This document shows, in pieces, positions 55,434-64,000 of a DNA stretch of 64,000 bases. Position numbers and translations under genes: made by a program. The notes below the pieces were generated by a model. The model was not told the DNA's origin. It ran no database searches and saw nothing but the letters and a program-made list of their open reading frames with translations. Origin of the DNA: DASQDN01 sp963844855 (GTDB lineage Bacteria; Acidobacteriota; Terriglobia; Bryobacterales; Bryobacteraceae). The stretch is from contig CAWJQP010000007.1 in assembly GCA_963844855.1 (NCBI GenBank), positions 14,769 to 78,768 of the forward strand, read 5' to 3'. Numbering within the stretch: position 1 is the first letter of the stretch; every line of letters starts with the position of its first letter.

Positions 55434-56441
55434 ATGCACCGATTTCTTGCTGCGCTTTGCCTGTGCGCATGCGCTCTGAGCGCGCAAACAAAGAAAATAC
55501 TCGCCATAAATGCCGATCAGGCGACGCTGGCAGCCCTTGAAGGAGCCTCGCCGAAAGCGCGCGTCGTCGCGGTGACGCCGGACACCGTCATGAAGGAGAT
55601 CGCCGACGCGGACGCTTTTATCGGAGAGATCAAGCCCGAGCACGTACGCGCGGGAAAGAATCTGAAGTGGGTTGCAATCATGTCTGCGGGAGCCGAACGC
55701 GTGCTGCACTTGTCGGGCGGCAACGATCTGCGCGACAGCAACATCATCTTGACGAATAACAAGGTAGTTCAGGGTCCTGAGATTGCGGATCACGCGATGG
55801 CGATGTTGCTTACGTTGACGCGTGGCATCAACATCTTTATCGGTCACCGGCAGCAGGAGATCTGGCAGGGGCGTCCCTATTCCGGTATCGAGCTGAATGG
55901 AAAAACCGCAGTAGTAATTGGAGTCGGCGGCATCGGAACTCAGATCGCGCTACGTGCCAACGCATTCGGTATGGAAGTGATCGGCGTCGATCCCGAGGAT
56001 CGTCCGTATCTGCCGTTTATCAAGAAGTATGTGAAACCGGATCAACTCGACGAGGTGATCCCACAGGCGGATGTGGTCTTCATCTCTGCTCCGCATACGC
56101 CCAAGAGCCACAAGATGATGGGCGGCAAACAATTCGACATGATGAAGAAGAACTCCTACTTCATCGCAGTCAGCCGTGGAGGCATTTACGATATGACGGG
56201 CCTGGTTCGCGCCCTCGATAGTAAGCGGCTTGCAGGAGCGGGCGTCGATGTCACCGATCCGGAACCGCTGCCGAAAGGACATGCGCTTTGGAAGTTCGAC
56301 AACGCGATCATTACGCCTCATATCGCAGGCCGTTCGGATCTCGACCGCGGCCGAATGGTCGGAACGATCACCGAGAATATCCGCCGTTTCGTCGATGGCC
56401 AGCCGCTGCTGAACGTCGTAGATAAGACGAAGGGTTACTAG
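55434..56441 (+). CDS. D-2-hydroxyacid dehydrogenase family protein with signal peptide
   Basis: ATG 55434, after TAGGAGA, starts MHRFLAALCLCACALSAQ, a clear signal peptide. The rest is a D-isomer hydroxyacid dehydrogenase: NAD motif VIGVGGIGTQIALRANAFG, catalytic Arg in YFIAVSRGGIYDMTG, the Glu region GAGVDVTDPEPLPKGHALW and His in AIITPHIAGRSDLDRGR. The length (335) is normal. Export of an NAD-dependent enzyme is unusual. The frame is open for 300 codons upstream, which is antisense to the DUF4159 gene and not used. Confidence 0.85.
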   Translation: MHRFLAALCLCACALSAQTKKILAINADQATLAALEGASPKARVVAVTPDTVMKEIADADAFIGEIKPEHVRAGKNLKWVAIMSAGAERVLHLSGGNDLRDSNIILTNNKVVQGPEIADHAMAMLLTLTRGINIFIGHRQQEIWQGRPYSGIELNGKTAVVIGVGGIGTQIALRANAFGMEVIGVDPEDRPYLPFIKKYVKPDQLDEVIPQADVVFISAPHTPKSHKMMGGKQFDMMKKNSYFIAVSRGGIYDMTGLVRALDSKRLAGAGVDVTDPEPLPKGHALWKFDNAIITPHIAGRSDLDRGRMVGTITENIRRFVDGQPLLNVVDKTKGY

Positions 56442-56481
56442 CGGAAGTTCGCTGCTGCGAGGCTGAATAAGGCGAAACTTT

Positions 56482-56889
56482 TCACAACAAGCCGAGCGCC
56501 CGCATCTCATCTTCTTGATCGCGCGCAGACACGTAGCCAAGCACGCGCCAGCTTTCCTCTGCGCGCTCGATCAGATACGCAATCTCGAACTCGATGGCGC
56601 GATCGCCGGTCTTCCGGAACCGCGCACTCCACTGCACCCGCGCCAAGACGTGCAGCGGACTGAGCACCTCCTCCTGTACCGCGGCTGGCGACAATGCACG
56701 CATCCCGTGCTGACGATTGAACGCGCGCACTTGCGCCAGCCAGTCGAGGAACCCTGCGTCATTGGCGAACATCATGCTCCCCTTCGGCCCGGCGACGAAG
56801 AAGCTCGGGGCATAGACGGCAGCCATGGCGCGGTCATCGTCGCCCATCGACAGTGCCGCGTAGCGCGTAAAGAACTGTTCAACTGTCAT
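56482..56889 (-). CDS. SnoaL-like/NTF2-fold protein
   Basis: The 135-residue cytosolic protein shows the NTF2-like pattern FFTRYAALSMGDDDRAMAAV, YAPSFFVAGPKGSMMFANDA, EVLSPLHVLARVQWSARFRK and IEFEIAYLIERAEESWRVLG. SnoaL-like proteins include small isomerases and binding pockets; no specific residues allow a reaction to be named. It lies 33 bases downstream of the PQQ-type propeller gene on the same strand. Confidence 0.7.
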   Translation of the reverse strand: MTVEQFFTRYAALSMGDDDRAMAAVYAPSFFVAGPKGSMMFANDAGFLDWLAQVRAFNRQHGMRALSPAAVQEEVLSPLHVLARVQWSARFRKTGDRAIEFEIAYLIERAEESWRVLGYVSARDQEDEMRALGLL

Positions 56890-56922
56890 TTTTGTGGTCC
56901 TAAGAGGAACGTCGCCGGCGTC

Positions 56923-58134
56923 TTACTGCTTTTCGATTCTATAAAGGTACTTATCGCTTCGCATGAAAAATGCGCCGGAAGACACCGCAATCGAAGCTAG
57001 AAACTTTCCATCGAGTTGATTGGCGGCAAGCTTCTGAAACGCTTTGCCATGTGCAATGACAGTCGTCTCGCCGCCTTCGCTCGTAAAGTAGATTCGTCCT
57101 TCTGCGTAAATTGGCGAAGCTGAGTAGCTCTCCCCGAGCCGCTGCCGCCAGTAGTCCTTTCCGGACTTCGCATCGAGACACGTGACGATACCGTTGTCCG
57201 AAACGATGTAGATCAAGTCGTCCACCAGCAGCGGAGTGGGTGTCAACGGTACGCCCCGCGCAAAACTCCAAACGACATGAGTGGAAGTAACGTCGCCCGC
57301 GCCATCCGGACGGACCGCCAGGAGTTGCGGCTGATAAAAGCCGGTGCAGAGGTAGACCAGTCCATGACCAAAGACCGGTCGTGGGACATTCGAGAAACCG
57401 TCGCCATACTTCACTGACCAGAGTTCGGCGCCGGTGCGAGGATTGTACGAGACTGCGCGCTTTCCTCCGGTGCTGACCACCTGCGGTCCTTTCGGAGTCT
57501 GAATCATAAGCGGTGTCGAATATGCCATCGCGCCAGCTCGCGGCGAGCGCCACGCGATCTTCCCGGTGTTTTTGTCGAGCGCCGCTACGAACTGCGTGTC
57601 ATGGCCGTCGGCGTTCAGTATGAGCAGATTCTCGAACAACACAGGCGAGCCGCCAGGCCCGTGGACCTGAGCATACTTCAGTTCCTGATTGCGCCAGAGG
57701 ATTTCGCCATTGCGGCGAAGGCAGGCCGTTCCGTAGGAACCGAAGTGCACGTAGACGCGATCCCCTTCGACGATGGCCGAAGGAGATGCGCCGCTGTTCT
57801 TCTCATGACCCTTGACGGGACTCGGCAATGCGAACACTTCGATGTTCTGACGAATCTTGCCTGTGGTCGCGTCAAGCATCAGCGCGCGCAAAGATCGCGA
57901 ATCTTCTGTCGCCGTCGTCAGCCAGATCTCGTTGTCAACCACGACAGCAGTCGACCAGCCGCGGCCAGGAAGTTCGACCTTCCATTTGACGCCCTTCGAT
58001 TCGCTCCAATTAATGGGGAGATTCGTTTCTTTGGAATGCCCGTCAGCCTCAGGTCCACGAAAATCGGGCCAGGAAGCAGCGAAGACCAGCAGACAGGACG
58101 CCAGAAGCAATATTAGCTTCGAAGCAACGCCCAT
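56923..58134 (-). CDS. Exported PQQ-binding-like beta-propeller protein
   Basis: The 403-residue protein has a signal peptide (LILLLASCLLVFAASW), then WPDFRGPEADGHS, the usual start of acidobacterial/planctomycete PQQ-like propellers. Blades recur with GKIRQNIEVF, GEILWRNQELKYA, NTGKIAWRSPRAGAMAYSTP, TGAELWSVKYGDG, DAKSGKDYWRQRLGESYSAS and the W-docking pattern of PQQ_2 repeats. No dehydrogenase active site (Asp-x-Glu with PQQ contacts) is evident, so a structural or BamB-like role is possible. It lies 2 bases downstream of the kinase gene on the same strand, suggesting co-transcription. Confidence 0.85.
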   Translation of the reverse strand: MGVASKLILLLASCLLVFAASWPDFRGPEADGHSKETNLPINWSESKGVKWKVELPGRGWSTAVVVDNEIWLTTATEDSRSLRALMLDATTGKIRQNIEVFALPSPVKGHEKNSGASPSAIVEGDRVYVHFGSYGTACLRRNGEILWRNQELKYAQVHGPGGSPVLFENLLILNADGHDTQFVAALDKNTGKIAWRSPRAGAMAYSTPLMIQTPKGPQVVSTGGKRAVSYNPRTGAELWSVKYGDGFSNVPRPVFGHGLVYLCTGFYQPQLLAVRPDGAGDVTSTHVVWSFARGVPLTPTPLLVDDLIYIVSDNGIVTCLDAKSGKDYWRQRLGESYSASPIYAEGRIYFTSEGGETTVIAHGKAFQKLAANQLDGKFLASIAVSSGAFFMRSDKYLYRIEKQ

Positions 58135-58136
58135 CC

Positions 58137-60209
58137 CTATGCGCCGACCATATGACGTCCCGCCGAAAGCCCGGCTTTTTGCACCAGTGAGACCAATCGC
58201 GAGTCCTTTCGCAAAGGCTCGAGCGCCGGGTCGAGCAGAATCGAAGGCAGCATAGGATCGCGTTCAAACACGGCTCGATCCAACGCGCCGAAGGCCTTCT
58301 CTAACTCGCCCTGCGTAAGATACGCTGTTGCAAAGAGGGTGGAGGGAACGTACCGGGAGTCGCTCTGCTTGATCAAAGCGTCGAGCACGGCCTGGGCAGA
58401 CTCAGGGCTCCGGCGAGCGAGCACACCTTGCGACCACAAGATACCCAAGGGAGGCTCGGAGGCGGGATCGGCGAGCGCTTGTACAAATGCCGCCGGCCAA
58501 AAATGGGAATCGCTATCGAGCGCGCCCTCAGCATACTGAAACGCGGTTGCTGAGTTCCCTGCCAGATACTGGGCCATCGCCCGGTATGCCAGCGCGCCGG
58601 CCGATCTGCCTCCGGGAACCTCACGAAAACCCGGCGCAAGAACGAACAGGAACGGCTGAAACACCGTTGCCTCATTCTCGAGTACACGGCGAAAATGAAT
58701 GACCGCCTTGTCCCATTGGCAATGTGAGATCGCTTCGACAACGGCGAGCGCCGCGTGCGGACCCGGGTCATCGGGATCGAGTTCAAGCGCGCGTCTTGCC
58801 GCCCACTCTGCCTTGGGTAGCAGTTGCTTCGGCTCGCGGACGGCAAGCACGGCCGCAGCCGCATAGTAATCCGCCATCGCAACGTAGATTGCCGGATTAT
58901 CCCGATCTTCGCGGATGGCTCTTTCAAAGCAATCCCGCGCGAGCGCCAGGGAGGCGGGGGTAAATCGTTTGAGTTCGAGGAGACCCTCAGCTAACACCGG
59001 CGGCGTCGCGGATAGCTTCTTACGCACTGCGCCGACAATCAGCTTCGCGATTTCTTCCTGGGTCGTGAACAGGTCTGTAAGTTCGCGGTCATAACGCTCA
59101 GTCCAGATCGGCTGACCGGAGCCAGGCTCGACCAACTGGGCCATCACACGAATGCGAGATCCCGATTTGCGAATGCTGCCTTCGAGAATTCCGTCCGCAT
59201 TGCGCCCACTCTTGGACGTGACGCGCAGGCCAGGAGCCGCGGCCAAAGCGGCCGCCAATTCCTGCATCAGACCCGCTGCAAAGTAATCGTTGGCTTCCGT
59301 CGTGAAGTTCTGAAAGGGGACCACGGAAACGGTCGGCTGGCTCGACGTGCGGACGACCGGTTTCTCGAGCGCGGCGTCGAGTTCCTTCTTCAGGTCGGCC
59401 GCGTTCGCATATCGTTCTTCCGGATTCTTACGAAGGCATCGATAAACGACATCAGCAACCGCTTGCGGCACTTCGCGATTCAGAATGCAGATGTCGGTGG
59501 GTTCGTCTCGCAATACCGCGGTGAGCGTCGAAATCGCCGAGTCGCCGTCGAAAGCCCGGCGGCCGGTCAACATCTCATACAGAACCGCGCCCAGACTGAA
59601 GATATCCGTGCAGGAGTTAACCGGCTTACCTAAAGCCTGTTCCGGGGCCATGTATGCCGCGGTCCCGACAATGCACCCCTCGGCTGTCACAGGCGAACCG
59701 ACGCCGGTTCGCAGTGGATCCAAGTCGCCAGGTCCTGGATCAGTCAACTTGGCGAGCCCGAAATCGAGAAGCTTTACATGACCGGAATTGGTGACTACGA
59801 TGTTCCCCGGCTTCAGATCCCGATGGATGATACCGTTCTCATGGGCCGCCGATAGGGCATCGGCGATTTGCGTTCCGAAACGCACCGCAAGATCAGTCTT
59901 CAGCGGACCATTCAGAAGTAGCCTGTCCATCGGGGAGCCGTTTACGTACTCCATCACGATGAAATCAATACCGTTTTCCGATCCGATGTCGTAGATCGTG
60001 ACGATGTTGGGGTGATTCAGGGCCGAGGCCGCTTGAGCCTCCTGGAAGAACCGCCGCCGAGGTTCCGCATCCCGAGCCTTTTCCGGATGTAGAGCCTTTA
60101 TTACGACCGTCCGGTTCAGCCGAGTGTCCTTCGCACGAAACACTACGCCCATGCCGCCTTCTCCAAGCTTCATGAGGTCCGTGTAGTGCTGAATGCTCTG
60201 GCCGGGCAC
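58137..60209 (-). CDS. Ser/Thr protein kinase with TolB-like and TPR C-terminal region
   Basis: GTG 60209 follows GGAGGG and starts MPGQSIQHYTDLMKLGEGGM. The 690-residue protein has a Hanks-type kinase domain: glycine loop LGEGGMGVVF, Lys38, HRDLKPGN (Asp131) and DFG at 149-151, then APEQALG. Residues about 320-440 form a TolB/FlgO-like domain (VSVVPFQNFTTEANDYFAAG, GILEGSIRKSGSRIRVMAQL) and the C-terminal third is TPR-like (AWAARRALELDPDDPGPHAA). This architecture is common in Solibacter. It shares a 54-base divergent promoter gap with ku and reads into the propeller gene. Confidence 0.85.
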   Translation of the reverse strand: MPGQSIQHYTDLMKLGEGGMGVVFRAKDTRLNRTVVIKALHPEKARDAEPRRRFFQEAQAASALNHPNIVTIYDIGSENGIDFIVMEYVNGSPMDRLLLNGPLKTDLAVRFGTQIADALSAAHENGIIHRDLKPGNIVVTNSGHVKLLDFGLAKLTDPGPGDLDPLRTGVGSPVTAEGCIVGTAAYMAPEQALGKPVNSCTDIFSLGAVLYEMLTGRRAFDGDSAISTLTAVLRDEPTDICILNREVPQAVADVVYRCLRKNPEERYANAADLKKELDAALEKPVVRTSSQPTVSVVPFQNFTTEANDYFAAGLMQELAAALAAAPGLRVTSKSGRNADGILEGSIRKSGSRIRVMAQLVEPGSGQPIWTERYDRELTDLFTTQEEIAKLIVGAVRKKLSATPPVLAEGLLELKRFTPASLALARDCFERAIREDRDNPAIYVAMADYYAAAAVLAVREPKQLLPKAEWAARRALELDPDDPGPHAALAVVEAISHCQWDKAVIHFRRVLENEATVFQPFLFVLAPGFREVPGGRSAGALAYRAMAQYLAGNSATAFQYAEGALDSDSHFWPAAFVQALADPASEPPLGILWSQGVLARRSPESAQAVLDALIKQSDSRYVPSTLFATAYLTQGELEKAFGALDRAVFERDPMLPSILLDPALEPLRKDSRLVSLVQKAGLSAGRHMVGA

Positions 60210-60263
60210 GTGAGTACCCTCCAGTATACGTGTTTGGCCCCACAGATGCGGGTATCCACCGCC

Positions 60264-61217
60264 ATGGCGGCCACCATCTGGAAGGGACACCTTACATTCG
60301 GGTTGATTTCGATCCCGATCAAACTGCATCGCGCCGCTCGCGCCGAGCGGGTGAGCTTCCGGCAACTGCACGGGGCGACAGCCTCGCGCGTCAAGCAAGT
60401 CTACGTCTCCGAGGACCAGGAGCCCGAGTTTCCATCCTCATCAACACGGTACGAGTCGCCCACGCCGGAAAAAGCCGCGTTGCGTTCCGAACCCGTTCCA
60501 ATTCGTGGGCGCATCCCGGTCGCTCCCCCGCCCCCAGAACCAGCGCAGGCGCCGATCATTGCCAGATCCGAACTGGTGAAAGGCTACGAATACGAGAAAG
60601 GCCGGTATGTCACTGTCTCAAAAGAGGAACTGGAAAAAATTACTCCTGAGACGGCTCGCGAGATGCAGATCCTCGAGTTCGTACAGCTGGCAGAGATCGA
60701 TCCGAACCACTTCGAGGCATCCTATTATGTGACTCCCGATCGCGCAGGCGAACGGGCCTATGCGCTGCTGTTCGAGGCGTTGCGACGCAGCGGGTCGGTT
60801 GCCATCGCGCAGTTCGCGATGCATAACCGTGAGCACATTGTTACCATTCGACCCGGCCGGACAGGAATCGTTCTTCATACGATGTATTACGAAAACGAGA
60901 TCCGCCGCGACGATGAGTATCGAACTGACACATCGAAGGTACAAGAGAAGGAGTTGAAGCTGGCTCTGATGCTGGTCGAGAGTCTGTCGGCACCGTTCGA
61001 TCCTTCGAAGTATCGCGACACGTACAAGGACAAGCTCGACGAATTGATCGCGGCGAAGATCGCAGGCAAAGAAGTTGTCGAGTCTGCTGCGCCCAAGGTT
61101 AAAGCTCCGACGGATATTCTGGCGGCGCTCGAGCGAAGTCTGGCGCTGGCTCGCAAGCCGGCGGTTTCGGAAGGCGCACTCACGCAGGCCGCGCCCAGGA
61201 GACGAAAGACAACGTAA
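60264..61217 (+). CDS. ku: Ku protein for non-homologous end joining, with Pro-rich insertion
   Basis: ATG 60264 starts MAATIWKGHLTFGLISIPIK, the conserved Ku N-terminus; an alternative start is 60246. The core has VKGYEYEKGRYVTVSKEELE, FVQLAEIDPNHFEASYYVTP and ALLVE-type LALMLVESLSAPFDPSKY, then a C-terminal basic tail (APRRRKTT). Ku binds DNA ends and recruits LigD. Between FRQLHGATASRVKQVYVSE and the KGYEYEK strand there is a Pro-rich insertion (roughly residues 55-90, with PVAPPPPEPAQAP) in place of the usual short RYKRVCP-type segment. No ligD gene is in the window; an HNH nuclease gene follows 9 bases later. Confidence 0.9.
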   Translation: MAATIWKGHLTFGLISIPIKLHRAARAERVSFRQLHGATASRVKQVYVSEDQEPEFPSSSTRYESPTPEKAALRSEPVPIRGRIPVAPPPPEPAQAPIIARSELVKGYEYEKGRYVTVSKEELEKITPETAREMQILEFVQLAEIDPNHFEASYYVTPDRAGERAYALLFEALRRSGSVAIAQFAMHNREHIVTIRPGRTGIVLHTMYYENEIRRDDEYRTDTSKVQEKELKLALMLVESLSAPFDPSKYRDTYKDKLDELIAAKIAGKEVVESAAPKVKAPTDILAALERSLALARKPAVSEGALTQAAPRRRKTT

Positions 61218-61226
61218 ACTGTCCTT

Positions 61227-61715
61227 TTGGACGACGTTAAGTTAGAACCACGACATCTTAAGGGTGGCTATGCTCGCGGGACGGACTTGCCGAAGGGAGC
61301 GGATGGTCGCAATCTGTGCCGTTGGTGTGAGCTCGAAGTGCCTAAGGGCCGTTTTACTTTCTGCTCGGATTTCTGTGTGGAAGAGTGGCGACTCCGCACC
61401 GATGCGGGCTTCCTTCGTGAGAAAACGCTCGCGAGGGATAAAGGGATTTGCGCTCTCTGCAGTGTCGACACCGTGGCCGCATATATTGCTCTGAAACGCA
61501 GTCGCGGAGCGGCGAAGGTTCGGCTGTTGCAGCACTGGGGTCTGAAGACGATCACTCGTCGGACCTTGTGGGATGCCGACCACATCGTTCCGGTGGTGGA
61601 AGGCGGCGGCGCATGCGATCTGTCCAACATCAGAACGCTATGCCTCATTTGCCATCGCGAAGCAACGAAGCAGTTGCGCGACAGGTTGTCTGTACGACGC
61701 GTTAGCCTTCCCTGA
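61227..61715 (+). CDS. HNH endonuclease with N-terminal zinc-binding cysteines
   Basis: The 162-residue protein has paired Cys in LCRWCELEVPKGRFTFCSDF and CALCS, and a C-terminal HNH domain: WDADHIVPVVEGGGACDLSN then IRTLCLICHREATKQLRDRL (His, Asn and the CxxC zinc pair). A start at TTG 61227 is used because the next in-frame start would remove the N-terminal motif only partly; no clear Shine-Dalgarno is visible. It follows ku by 9 bases, so the two are probably co-transcribed. It overlaps the convergent permease gene by 14 bases. Confidence 0.8.
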   Translation: MDDVKLEPRHLKGGYARGTDLPKGADGRNLCRWCELEVPKGRFTFCSDFCVEEWRLRTDAGFLREKTLARDKGICALCSVDTVAAYIALKRSRGAAKVRLLQHWGLKTITRRTLWDADHIVPVVEGGGACDLSNIRTLCLICHREATKQLRDRLSVRRVSLP

Positions 61716-64000
61716 GCGCGGTGGCAGGATCGATCCGCTGTGCGCGCCATGCCGGAATCGAACTGGCGGCCAACGCAACGATGACGAATAGTAAGGCGAC
61801 AAGGGCGAATGTCGCGGGATCGGCAGTGCTGACCTCAAACACGAGCGTCTTCATAAGACGCGCCAAAGCAAGCGATCCGACAAGACCGAGCATGACGCCG
61901 GCAACTGTCAGCACAAGCGCGCGTTTCAAAACCAGCATCAGGATGCTATTCGGACCCGCTCCGAGCGCCCGACGAATTCCTAGTTCCTGCGTGCGTTGCG
62001 TTACTGAGTACGCGATAAGGCCATAGAGACCAATCAACGCGAGCAGGAGCGCTGTGCCTGCAAACGCTGTTAGCAAGAGCACGGTCAGGCGAGGACGTCC
62101 CAGTGTGCCATCGACTAACTCGTTCATGCTGCGAACGTCGGTTACCCGCTGGTCTCGATCGACGGCCAACACTTCCCGGCGAATCGCGCTCGCAAGCTGC
62201 AATGGATCGCCGGCGGTTCGAATGAGCAAGTAAGCGATCTGTGGAGCGTGCACTGCAATAGGCACATAGAACTCGGGCTTCGGTTTGACGTCGAGCCCTC
62301 CTTCATGCACATCCCCAACGATGCCGACGATCTCGGCAGAAGCGATTTTGTCGATGCCTTCGCCCATGTGTTGGCCTACAGGATTGAGTCCTTCGGGATA
62401 GCTGGGCCAGAAACGGCGGGCGAAGGTTTCGTTGATGACAAAGACCGGCTGCGATCCAGGCGTGTTGTCTTGAGCGGTAAACGTGCGGCCCCGTCGTAGC
62501 GGGATCTTCATCGCGCGAAAGTAATCGGGCGTGACGCTTTGAAATTGCACGCTCGGCTGCTCCCTTGCTTCGGCTTCAGGCTGCCCTTCGACGCCCACGT
62601 TGGTGAAGAACCATGGGGTAGTGGGAATCGTCCGTGCAATGGCGACATTTACTACGCCCGGAATTGCCGCGATCCGCCTTTCGATTTCCGCATACAGCAT
62701 CGATCTTTTTTCGCGTGTGTCATAACGGGCAGCGGGGAGAGGAATCTTCATCGTCAGCAGATTCTCGGCATCGAATCCCGGATTAACGTTGCGTAGCCGC
62801 GCGAAGCTCTGGATGAGGAGTGCTGCGCCGACGAGCAAAACAACGGACAGTGCAACTTGACCTGTAACGAGAACAGTCCGGCGCCAGGAGACGGACAGCT
62901 TCGCCGCTGCGCCGCTCTGCCTTAGGGCATCTACCAGATTTGGCCGGGATGCCGCCAGCGAAGGGAGCAGTCCGAACAACACACCGGCGACGGCTGAGAT
63001 TCCGAGAGTGAACCAGAGAACAACGTTGTCTATTTTGATCCCTTGCGCAAAAGGAAGCCGCGCTTCGATGCTGGGGATCACGGTCAAGATCCATTGAGCC
63101 AATAACACGCCTGATACTCCACCCATCAGCGCGAGGAGCATGCTCTCGGTGAGAAGTTGACGCATCAGCCGTCCTCGTCCTGCTCCCAACGCGGCACGAA
63201 CCGTAAACTCCCGAGTTCGCGCAGATGCGCGCGCCAACAGCAAGCCGCCAAGATTGGCGCATGCAATCAACAGCACGAAGCTTACAGCGCCAAACAAGAT
63301 CCATAGCATCGTTCTGACTTTCGCTACCAGACGATCTCGCAGCATCTGCACCTTGACGACGGTTCCGGGTTTGGCATCGGTCCACTTAGGATTGGCGCGC
63401 ATGTATTGCTGATTCATGACTTCCATTTCGGCTTTTGCTTGATCCAAAGTGATGCCCGGCTGGATACGCGCAAAAAGAATCTGCGTAGTGATGAACGGCC
63501 AGAACTTAGCGGGAAGCGCTGACATCTCAGTTGGCTTCGTTACCCAGACGTCTAAGCCGGCGAAAGGAAAGTCGAATCCGTCCGGCAGTACACCGATGAT
63601 CGTGTAAGGCTTCGCATCGAGGGATATCGGTCTCCCCGATATCTGCGGGTCCGCGCCGAAACGGTTCTTCCATAACGACGCGCTGATCATCGCTACAAGA
63701 GCGCCGCCGGGTGTATCTTCGTCGATCGAGAAACTACGGCCGGCTATGGGAGTGGCGCGAAGGACTTCGAGAAAGTTGGCTGAGACGCGAGCGCCCTTCA
63801 ACGCTTCCGGCTCTCCAACGCCCGACAGGATCATGTTCTCAGGCATGCGGAGGAAGCATGCGACGCTCGAAAAAGCCCGTGCGGTCTTTTTCGTGAGTTC
63901 ATACCGAAGCTGAGTGAAACCGAGATCGAGCGAATTCTGGCTCGGGTTCTCCAGCGTCAAAAAGACGAGACGATCAGGTTCGTGGTATTCGAGGGGCAAT
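61702..64000 (-). CDS. ADOP-type (MacB/FtsX-like) ABC transporter permease, N-terminus outside window
   Basis: The 765 residues inside the window hold a MacB_PCD periplasmic domain (LAFFIRTP-type, read here as GGALVAMISASLWKNRFGA), and two FtsX domains: VLLIACANLGGLLLARASAR, REFTVRAALGAGRGRLMRQL, then TALLLALIGLYGLIAYSVTQ, RTQELGIRRALGAGPNSILM. It ends IPAWRAQRIDPATALREG, the standard end of this family. The start lies beyond 64000. It is a second member of the family at 33944-36490, with no adjacent ATPase visible. Confidence 0.85.
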   Translation of the reverse strand, partial: LPLEYHEPDRLVFLTLENPSQNSLDLGFTQLRYELTKKTARAFSSVACFLRMPENMILSGVGEPEALKGARVSANFLEVLRATPIAGRSFSIDEDTPGGALVAMISASLWKNRFGADPQISGRPISLDAKPYTIIGVLPDGFDFPFAGLDVWVTKPTEMSALPAKFWPFITTQILFARIQPGITLDQAKAEMEVMNQQYMRANPKWTDAKPGTVVKVQMLRDRLVAKVRTMLWILFGAVSFVLLIACANLGGLLLARASARTREFTVRAALGAGRGRLMRQLLTESMLLALMGGVSGVLLAQWILTVIPSIEARLPFAQGIKIDNVVLWFTLGISAVAGVLFGLLPSLAASRPNLVDALRQSGAAAKLSVSWRRTVLVTGQVALSVVLLVGAALLIQSFARLRNVNPGFDAENLLTMKIPLPAARYDTREKRSMLYAEIERRIAAIPGVVNVAIARTIPTTPWFFTNVGVEGQPEAEAREQPSVQFQSVTPDYFRAMKIPLRRGRTFTAQDNTPGSQPVFVINETFARRFWPSYPEGLNPVGQHMGEGIDKIASAEIVGIVGDVHEGGLDVKPKPEFYVPIAVHAPQIAYLLIRTAGDPLQLASAIRREVLAVDRDQRVTDVRSMNELVDGTLGRPRLTVLLLTAFAGTALLLALIGLYGLIAYSVTQRTQELGIRRALGAGPNSILMLVLKRALVLTVAGVMLGLVGSLALARLMKTLVFEVSTADPATFALVALLFVIVALAASSIPAWRAQRIDPATALREG

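Noticed and set aside
1..64000. CRISPR arrays, tRNA or rRNA genes
   Set aside because: No regularly spaced repeats, no tRNA-like T-loop/acceptor pairs and no rRNA-like blocks were recognised by eye.

Overview
The window looks like a chromosomal segment of an Acidobacteriota bacterium close to Bryobacterales / Candidatus Solibacter. This rests on gene families recognised by eye: a TIGR03437 (Solibacter C-terminal domain) protein, two large MacB/FtsX-type 'ADOP' permeases (one next to a PadR regulator), a DUF1501 + cytochrome/DUF1549/DUF1553 pair, paired DUF3857-transglutaminase proteins, and a Ser/Thr kinase with a TolB-like/TPR tail. GC content looks moderately high. No rRNA, tRNA or CRISPR array was seen.

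Layout. 1-10 kb: sulfatase start (window edge), a LACTB-like serine hydrolase, a LamG/M23-like/PLL-propeller protein, an Asp-box propeller, a methyltransferase, a secreted lectin-like protein, a BASS transporter and an MltF-like transglycosylase. 10-17 kb: a methyltransferase remnant, an MFS transporter, an ECF sigma / anti-sigma / HEAT-repeat operon, a flavin disulfide oxidoreductase, an FmdB zinc ribbon and a DUF104 antitoxin-like orphan. 18-23 kb: a cytochrome c maturation operon (ccmE-ccmF-ccmH-zinc ribbon-membrane protein-ccmA) whose CcmE has CxxxY in place of HxxxY. 23-31 kb: an RRM protein, an LEA-like repeat protein, a sugar isomerase + ThuA pair and two DUF3857 proteins. 30.5-42.4 kb: a sugar catabolism-like operon, PadR+ADOP, an LEA-like lipoprotein, a TIGR03437 protein, and DUF1501 with a c-type cytochrome partner. 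42.4-49.5 kb: an accessory island of layered relics: a terminase-like gene, a truncated HigB-like toxin, an rve transposase split by an IS256-family element with an 8-bp target duplication, and a TPR gene split by an IS110-family element with a structured 3' noncoding region. 49.5-64 kb: an HD-GYP protein, two DUF1254/DUF1214 proteins, DUF4159, an exported hydroxyacid dehydrogenase, a PQQ-type propeller, a Ser/Thr kinase, a Ku + HNH pair and a second ADOP permease cut by the window end.

Quality. Many otherwise well-conserved genes are broken by single-base indels, densest at 20.3-21.4 kb (ccmH/ccmF). One gene has two compensating shifts and both IS transposases have one each. This pattern fits residual assembly indels better than widespread gene decay, so single-frameshift genes are annotated as one CDS with the break stated, and only loci broken many times or physically interrupted are called pseudogenes.

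Working links. The Ccm operon would supply heme attachment for CxxCH proteins such as the one at 40138-42426. The operon at 30549-33876 (cupin, TIM-barrel isomerase, Gfo/Idh oxidoreductase) and the pair at 24697-26441 look like sugar-processing units. Overlapping start/stop codons show translational coupling in many of these groups.
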